NCBI RefSeq assembly: GCF_009296165.1
Contig: NZ_VUAZ01000054.1
Location: 1 to 41,814, forward strand
Reading direction: 5' to 3'
Origin: Pseudomonas kitaguniensis
Lineage (GTDB): Bacteria; Pseudomonadota; Gammaproteobacteria; Pseudomonadales; Pseudomonadaceae
Length of the DNA stretch: 41,814 bases
Below are positions 37,267 through 41,814 of the stretch, piece after piece (the stretch's first letter is position 1; each line of letters opens with the position of its first letter). The translations under genes were made by a program, and so were the position numbers. The notes below the pieces were generated by a model. That model saw nothing but the letters and a program-made list of their open reading frames with translations, did not search any database and was not told the DNA's origin.

Positions 37267-37695
37267 ATGAAGCGTTACTACAGTCAAGAAACGGGATGCA
37301 CTTACTTGGACGGCCTTCATCAAAGGATGCCCCCGGATGCTGTTTTCCTAACCGAAGAGCTCTATGCAGCGGTTATTCGTGATGCCGGCATCAATACTGT
37401 TCGCCGCCATGATGAGCAGGGGTTGCCCTATCTGGTTGACGTCGTGCCCAGTGCTTTCGACCTTGCGCTCGAAGCGCGCAGTTGGCGTGACAATCAACTG
37501 ACGGCGGTCACCTGGTTGCGCGATCGGCATCGCGATCAACTGGAAATGATGGCGCCTACCACCCTGGACCATGAACAGTACCTGGCCCTGCTGACGTATA
37601 TGCAGGCGCTGCGCGACTGGCCCCAATCCGCGCAGTTTCCTAACGCTGAACATCAGCCATCAGCACCGCTGTGGCTTGCCGAGCAGGCCGAATAA
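37267..37695 (+). CDS. Tail fibre assembly chaperone
   Basis: Folding or attachment chaperone for the preceding fibre. The 142-residue product has the caudo-TAP-like C-terminal pattern WRDNQLTAVTWLRDRHRDQLE followed by TLDHEQYLALLTYMQALRDWPQ. GAGG sits five bases before ATG 37267; an in-frame extension overlapping the fibre is discarded. It lies seven bases after the fibre stop, where such chaperones are usually found, and likely co-varies with the fibre. Confidence 0.85.
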   Translation: MKRYYSQETGCTYLDGLHQRMPPDAVFLTEELYAAVIRDAGINTVRRHDEQGLPYLVDVVPSAFDLALEARSWRDNQLTAVTWLRDRHRDQLEMMAPTTLDHEQYLALLTYMQALRDWPQSAQFPNAEHQPSAPLWLAEQAE

Positions 37696-37747
37696 GCGCC
37701 CTGCATTGTCCGGGCAAGTTCTTTAGCCCACTTACGCTTTCACTCAA

Positions 37748-37770
37748 TACCGCGCCAAGCGGTTTTTTTT
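37748..37770 (+). terminator. Terminator inside the tail operon, between fibre chaperone and sheath module
   Basis: ACCGC-GCCAA-GCGGT followed by eight T and CGCCTG. The next gene starts only 18 bases later, so it must be partial, antiterminated, or the sheath module has its own promoter, which I cannot see clearly. Confidence 0.8.
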
Positions 37771-37787
37771 CGCCTGGAGATCCACAC

Positions 37788-37961
37788 ATGTACACCCGCC
37801 AAACCTACACCGTCCTCATCCCGTTCCCCATCGGAGGTGGCCATTGGTCCACCGCCGGCCAGGAACTCGAACTGCTCGACGTCGAAGCCTCCGCGCTGCG
37901 CACCGCTGGCCGTCTGGAACTGACCAGCGTCCTTAACTCCACCCCCAAGAAGGCTGACTAA
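37788..37961 (+). CDS. DUF2635-like small protein (Mu gp38 type)
   Basis: The 57-residue product (YTVLIPFPIGGGHWSTAGQELELLDVEASALRTAGRL) matches DUF2635, the family of small proteins encoded just before the tail sheath in Mu-like phages; function unknown. ATG 37788 with GGAG eight bases upstream fits better than the longer frame from 37671. It ends two bases before the sheath start. Confidence 0.75.
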   Translation: MYTRQTYTVLIPFPIGGGHWSTAGQELELLDVEASALRTAGRLELTSVLNSTPKKAD

Positions 37962-37963
37962 TC

Positions 37964-39130
37964 ATGGCTGAGGTTTTGAACTTCGAGCACAACGGCATCA
38001 CCGTGAATGCCACCGAATCTCCCGAGGCCATGGGTGGCCTGGGCGATAACGTGATCGGGCTGGTCGGCACTGCGCCGAATGCGCATGCGTCGATCCCGAA
38101 AAACGCGCCGTTTCGCATCAACAGCTTCACCACTCAGGCGCTGCTGGACCCTACCGGCGCTGAAACCGGCACACTGTTTCAGGCTGTTTACCAGATTCTC
38201 AAAGTGGTCAAAGTACCGGTTTACGTGGTGATCGTGGAGGAGGGCGCAACCCCGGCCGACACGCTGAACAACGTGATCGGCGGCAACGAGCCGGTCACCG
38301 GGCGCAAACTTGGCCTGGCTGCGCTGAGCAGCGTGCCGGAAGACCTGACCATTATTGGTGCGCCGGGCTTCACCGGCACCAAGGCCGTTGCCGGTGAGTT
38401 TGCCGCGTTCGGCAAGCGCATCAAGGCGCGTGTGGTGCTGGATGGCAAGGACGCTTCGGTCGCTGACCAAGTGATTTACAGCGGCGAGCTGGGCGGTGCC
38501 GACCTCGGCTTCGACCGTTGCCTGCTGGTGCACAACCTGCCGTCGGTGTACTCCAAAGCGGCGAAGAAAAACGTGTTCCTGGCGCCGTCGTCGCTGGCTA
38601 TCGCTGCACTGGCCAAGGTCAAGCAGTGGGAAAGCCCGGGCAATCAGGTGACGTTCGCCGAGGACGTTTCCCGCGTGGTCGAGTACAACATCCTCGACAC
38701 CTCCACCGAAGGCGACCTGCTCAACCGCTACGGCGTGAGCTACTACGCGCGCACCATCCTCGGCGGTTTCTCGCTGTTGGGTAACCGCTCGATCACCGGC
38801 AAGTTCATCAGCTACGTCGGGCTGGAAGACGCCATCAGCCGCAAGCTGGTCAAGGCCGGCCAGAAAGCCATGGCCAAGAACCTCACCAAGTCCTTCATGG
38901 ACCAGGAGGTCAAGCGCATCAACGACTGGATGCAAACCCTGGTTGCCGACGAAACCATTCCCGGCGGCAGCGTGTACCTGCACCCGGAACTGAACAGCGT
39001 CGAGAAGTACAAGAACGGCACCTGGTTCATCGTCATCGACTACGGCCGCTACGCGCCGAACGAACACATGGTTTATCAACTCAACGCCCGCGATGAAATC
39101 ATCGAGCAGTTCCTGGAGGACGTTCTCTAA
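37964..39130 (+). CDS. Contractile tail sheath protein
   Basis: Polymerises around the tube and contracts to drive it through the target envelope. The 388-residue product fits the P2 FI/pyocin sheath family: N-terminal VIGLVGTAPNAHASIPKNAP, subunit core with TIIGAPGFTGTKAV, LLVHNLPSVY and NVFLAPSSLAI, and C-terminal helix EHMVYQLNARDEIIEQFLEDVL. It overlaps the tube gene by one base (TAATG). Confidence 0.96.
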   Translation: MAEVLNFEHNGITVNATESPEAMGGLGDNVIGLVGTAPNAHASIPKNAPFRINSFTTQALLDPTGAETGTLFQAVYQILKVVKVPVYVVIVEEGATPADTLNNVIGGNEPVTGRKLGLAALSSVPEDLTIIGAPGFTGTKAVAGEFAAFGKRIKARVVLDGKDASVADQVIYSGELGGADLGFDRCLLVHNLPSVYSKAAKKNVFLAPSSLAIAALAKVKQWESPGNQVTFAEDVSRVVEYNILDTSTEGDLLNRYGVSYYARTILGGFSLLGNRSITGKFISYVGLEDAISRKLVKAGQKAMAKNLTKSFMDQEVKRINDWMQTLVADETIPGGSVYLHPELNSVEKYKNGTWFIVIDYGRYAPNEHMVYQLNARDEIIEQFLEDVL

Positions 39131-39636
39131 TGTTTACCAACCGAATCAGACAGGCCCTTGCGGCCACCCTTCAAGGCCTGCCGTTGTCGGCAACGGTCAA
39201 TTCGTTCGCACCGCCGAAGATCGACTTCGACATGGAGTCGATGACCGGCGGACGCTTCATCGGCGAAGAAATGGCCAAGAGCGCCAAGGTGCTGAATGCC
39301 ACCCTGGAGCTGCAAGGTGCAGGGCCGGAAATCATGCTGGCCCTGGGCGTGACCTTGGGTGAGGACATTTTGCTGAACGTGCGCGAAGCCGGTCAGGACC
39401 AGGACGGCAAGACGTACTTCACCTACCACACCGTCGGTGGCAAGTTGAAATCCCTGACCGAAACCACGTTGAAAATGGGCGATAAACCGGCCATCACGCT
39501 GGAACTCTCCTGCCGCACGTACAGCCGCCTGGAAAACGGCATTCCGGTAATCGACATCGACGTGCGCACCCAGAAGTTCGTGCTCAACGGCGTCGACATC
39601 CTCGGTGATGCCCGCCGCGCCGTGCTGATGCCGTAA
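39130..39636 (+). CDS. Major tail tube protein
   Basis: Inner tube protein of contractile tails (P2 FII/pyocin tube family). The 168-residue product has PPKIDFDMESMTGGRFIGEEMAKSA near the N-terminus, LELQGAGPEIMLALG, and FVLNGVDILGDARRAVLMP at the end. It overlaps the sheath stop by one base. A REPIN lies immediately downstream, before the assembly chaperone gene. Confidence 0.95.
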   Translation: MFTNRIRQALAATLQGLPLSATVNSFAPPKIDFDMESMTGGRFIGEEMAKSAKVLNATLELQGAGPEIMLALGVTLGEDILLNVREAGQDQDGKTYFTYHTVGGKLKSLTETTLKMGDKPAITLELSCRTYSRLENGIPVIDIDVRTQKFVLNGVDILGDARRAVLMP

Positions 39637-39650
39637 AGCGCAATGCGCGC

Positions 39651-39745
39651 CCTGTGGGAGCGGGCTTGCTCGCGATAGCGCCAGGTCAGCCGACACCTGT
39701 GCTGATCGACCCACTGCCATCGCGAGCAAGCCCGGCTCCCACAGT
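39651..39745. repeat. REPIN inside the tailocin operon
   Basis: CTGTGGGAGCGGGCTTGCTCGCGAT (39651-39675) pairs with the inverted arm ATCGCGAGCAAGCCCGGCTCCCACAG near 39719-39744, around a 43-base middle. The core GCGAGCAAGCC is a third variant of the REP seen elsewhere in the window. It lies between the tube and assembly-chaperone genes and may act as an attenuator or RNA stabiliser there. Confidence 0.85.
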
Positions 39746-39805
39746 GACCGCGCGCGCAGCTTAACGCCGCGCTGCCTTTTAAAACGCTTATCAAGGAATG
39801 ACCTA

Positions 39806-40378
39806 ATGGCCTGGATGCCACCGCTGCACCGCCTGCTGTCCCCGATCACCGCTGACACCGGCGCGACGATCGAAAAAATCCAACTCAAGCCGCTGTTCTA
39901 CGCCGCGCAAAAAGACGCGCTGGCCCGCGCCGGTGACGACGAGGACGACCAGTTCTTCGAGCTGGCGAAACTCGCCACCGGCCTGTCAGAAAAAGAGCTC
40001 GACCAACTCAAGCGTCCGGACTACGTGAGCATCGCCCAATACGTCCACGAAATGTCGACGCGCCCTGCGTCGTTCTTCCTGGATGAACGCACTGCGGCGA
40101 ACCACGATCAGCCGGTCCACTTGCTGTTGCCGTTGGCGGCAGCCGGTCGAACCCAGACTGAACTCGCGTTGGAAATGCCCGCCCTGCGCGTGACCAAAGT
40201 GATGAAAAAGCTCGCCACCAACAAGGAGCGCGCCGAGTTCATCACCGCGCACTGCACCGGCCTGATGATCCCTGATATCGCCGGCCTGACCGTGCCCGAC
40301 TGGACGGAACTGCAGGAGCGCATCGACGATTTTTTAAATCAACCGGCGGACTTCTTTCGGAGCGCGACATCGAAGTAA
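39806..40378 (+). CDS. Tail assembly chaperone (GpE-type), internally duplicated
   Basis: Chaperone that coats the tape-measure protein during tail assembly. The 190-residue product seems to hold two related halves. Residues about 25-92 end LATGLSEKELDQLKRPDYVSIAQYVHEMSTRPASFF; residues about 110-185 end HCTGLMIPDIAGLTVPDWTELQERIDDFLNQPADFF. Single-domain P2 E is about half this size. AAGGA lies eight bases before the ATG. A T-TTT-TTA slippery heptamer occurs in frame near the end (40330-40336), with an open -1 frame to 40500. The tape-measure gene follows directly. Confidence 0.85.
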   Translation: MAWMPPLHRLLSPITADTGATIEKIQLKPLFYAAQKDALARAGDDEDDQFFELAKLATGLSEKELDQLKRPDYVSIAQYVHEMSTRPASFFLDERTAANHDQPVHLLLPLAAAGRTQTELALEMPALRVTKVMKKLATNKERAEFITAHCTGLMIPDIAGLTVPDWTELQERIDDFLNQPADFFRSATSK

Positions 40379-40500
40379 TCCTCGATGTGGTACCGCTGAT
40401 TTATTCGGTCAATGAGGCGGAGATCCTCGACTGGGACGCCGGAAAAGCATTGCGCCGCTACGACATTGCGATCACTCGTCTTGGCGTCAAACAGGAGTAA
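40336..40500 (+). other. -1 frameshift extension of the tail assembly chaperone
   Basis: After T-TTT-TTA (40330-40336), slipping one base back opens a frame of 54 codons ending TAA at 40498-40500. It carries ERDIEVILDVVPLIYSVNEAEILDWDAGKALRR, giving a 231-residue fusion. This matches the P2 E/E+E' arrangement (slippery T-TTT-TTG) in the same gene position between tube and tape measure. Frameshifting efficiency cannot be told from sequence. Confidence 0.78.
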
Positions 40501-40505
40501 GCGGG

Positions 40506-41814
40506 ATGCAAGACAAGTATTCGCTCACGTATGCCATGGCCAAGGATGGCCAGCAGGTGTTCGGCAGTGTCGGCGGTGCGATGGACGCCGCCGTCGTCAA
40601 CGCAGGGGCTTTGGTGCCCGAAACTAGTCGGGCGGCTGCAGCATCATCGGGCGTGGAGTTGGCGCTGGCCAATGCAGGCGTTGAGGTGAATCGCCTCAGC
40701 CTGTCCTTGAGCCAATTGCGTGACAGCGTGGATGCGCTGGAAACCTCTTTATTGCCGTTCAAGGCACTGGATGTTCAGCCGTCAAAGACCGCTGAGCAAA
40801 CCGAGCCCAAGGCTGGCGCTGCATTGACGTCGAGCACGTCAGAGAACCTCAGCCATACCCGCGAATCCCTAAAAGTCGTCACCGCACAGGTGCTCGACCC
40901 GGTCGCAGCGCTTCGATCTTCCAACGCCAATCTGTCGCTTGATACGACCACAACGTCGCAAAAGTCGATCAGCGTTCTGCGCGAGGAATCCACTGAAAGC
41001 GAAAGTCGCCTTTCCAAAACGCTTGAGCCCGCGCCGATGTTGTTCGAAGGCGCCTGGCTGAAGGCCAAGACCCGGGTGGTGGACGGCGCAAATGACCTCG
41101 CCGGCGATTCGCCTGTTGCGGCCAGTGCATTAAAAACGGCAGGCGCCGTGATCATGCCGATGCTTGAAAGTATGGGCGAAACCATCAAGACCCGCGTTAC
41201 CGATAAAGTGGTCGATGGAACACTCGGTAAGCTGCCGTTCATCGGCAAGCTGTTCAAGGAAGGTGATTCCGAAAAGGGCAACGATAAAGACAGCGATAAA
41301 GGCGATGGCAAAGATTGCTGCTGTCCGCCTGCGGCCGAAGCCCCGCGTGGGCGCGAGCGTTTTGGCCCAAGAAACACCGGCAGGAAAACCAACGCAGGCA
41401 AGCCGAAACCCGCCCGTTCGCAGGCAGCCGCCAGAACCCCGGCGAAAAAAAACGCTGGCTTTTCCGGGTTGGCCCGCAGTCTGTTTGATCGGGTTGCCAA
41501 GCCTTTGAGCAGCTCGCTGGCGGGGTTCACTGGCAACGCTCCCGCTCAGGCTTTACTGCCGCCTGCGGCCGAGCCAACCCGCCGCAAAAGGAATAATGCA
41601 GCACGCCAATCGGCGCCAGGCAGAGCGCCGGGGTTGGTCGAAGCGACGGCGCGCAGCGTTGTACCGATGCCGTCCGAAGACCGCGCGAATACTTCGTCCC
41701 GCGCCCAGCCAAGCCGCCGCAAGAAGGCTAATGCCGCGCGCCAATCGGCGCCAGGCAGAGCGCCGGGGCTGGTCGAAGCGACGGCGCGCAGCGTTGTACC
41801 GATGCCGTCCGAAG
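40506..41814 (+). CDS. Tail tape-measure protein, N-terminal part (continues beyond the window)
   Basis: Sets tail length and is threaded into the tube. The frame is open from ATG 40506 to the window end (436 codons, no stop). The N-terminal part is Ser/Ala-rich and helical without membrane segments. It then becomes Lys/Asp-rich (about 250-275) with a Cys-Cys-Cys-Pro-Pro run, then strongly basic, Arg/Pro/Ala-rich. From about residue 359 a 45-codon unit repeats in tandem. The assignment is from position directly after the frameshifted chaperone; sequence itself is only weakly diagnostic. Confidence 0.75.
   Translation, partial: MQDKYSLTYAMAKDGQQVFGSVGGAMDAAVVNAGALVPETSRAAAASSGVELALANAGVEVNRLSLSLSQLRDSVDALETSLLPFKALDVQPSKTAEQTEPKAGAALTSSTSENLSHTRESLKVVTAQVLDPVAALRSSNANLSLDTTTTSQKSISVLREESTESESRLSKTLEPAPMLFEGAWLKAKTRVVDGANDLAGDSPVAASALKTAGAVIMPMLESMGETIKTRVTDKVVDGTLGKLPFIGKLFKEGDSEKGNDKDSDKGDGKDCCCPPAAEAPRGRERFGPRNTGRKTNAGKPKPARSQAAARTPAKKNAGFSGLARSLFDRVAKPLSSSLAGFTGNAPAQALLPPAAEPTRRKRNNAARQSAPGRAPGLVEATARSVVPMPSEDRANTSSRAQPSRRKKANAARQSAPGRAPGLVEATARSVVPMPSE
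41580..41814 (+). repeat. In-frame 135-bp tandem repeat in the tape-measure gene
   Basis: The unit begins with CGCCGCAA at 41580 and again at 41715, an offset of 135 bases (45 codons). The copies share a long, almost identical block including CAATCGGCGCCAGGCAGAGC and differ at a few bases. The second copy is cut by the window end, so the total number is unknown. Confidence 0.9.

Overview
The window is chromosomal DNA of a Pseudomonas, most likely of the P. fluorescens group. The evidence is the gene order (argF, grxD, bfr, bfd, peroxiredoxin, rnt, pyrC, motY, argG; then rsmZ-fdxA-mutS), high G+C housekeeping genes, and REP palindromes with the GGGAGCAAGCC-type core typical of fluorescent pseudomonads. 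No database search was possible, so species and allele assignments are inference.

Layout. 1-5.5 kb: a glycerol operon read on the minus strand (glpF-glpK-glpR-glpD), with candidate GlpR palindromes. 5.6-10.7 kb: a YbaK-type deacylase, argF overlapping an ABC-transporter ATPase, and a molybdopterin oxidoreductase. 10.8-17.2 kb: redox, iron and nucleotide/arginine genes (grxD, bfr, bfd, 2-Cys peroxiredoxin, rnt-pyrC, motY, argG). bfd has a textbook promoter with a Fur box in its spacer; argF and argG both carry ArgR-type direct repeats. 17.2-24 kb: an A+T-rich GGA-rich leader with a doubtful small ORF, an orphan response regulator, a PA3496-type small protein, nth, an rsxB without membrane anchor or Rnf partners, metG and apbC/mrp. 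24-27.5 kb: the small RNA rsmZ with its GacA upstream site, then fdxA and mutS.

27.6-31.2 kb is a low-G+C accessory strip: a zeta-toxin-like P-loop protein translationally coupled to a 46-residue partner, an integrase killed by a nonsense codon and by loss of catalytic residues, a DUF3077-like protein, and a membrane-protein gene broken at a G7 tract inside a pair of 44-bp inverted repeats.

31.4 kb to the end is the first part of an R-type tailocin (contractile phage-tail bacteriocin) cluster at the mutS side of the well-known mutS-cinA/recA insertion locus. An S24 LexA/CI-like repressor is followed by a strong promoter that has both repressor-type palindromes and a perfect LexA box. Next come a candidate 34-residue ORF, a structured leader, holin, baseplate genes (V, gp25/W, J, I), fibre and fibre chaperone, a DUF2635 protein, sheath, tube, a duplicated tail-assembly chaperone with a T-TTT-TTA slippery site, and the start of a tape-measure protein with a 45-residue tandem repeat. 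No capsid, portal or terminase gene lies between repressor and tail genes, which supports a tailocin rather than a full prophage. DNA damage (RecA) would relieve both LexA and the S24 repressor and so switch on the cluster.
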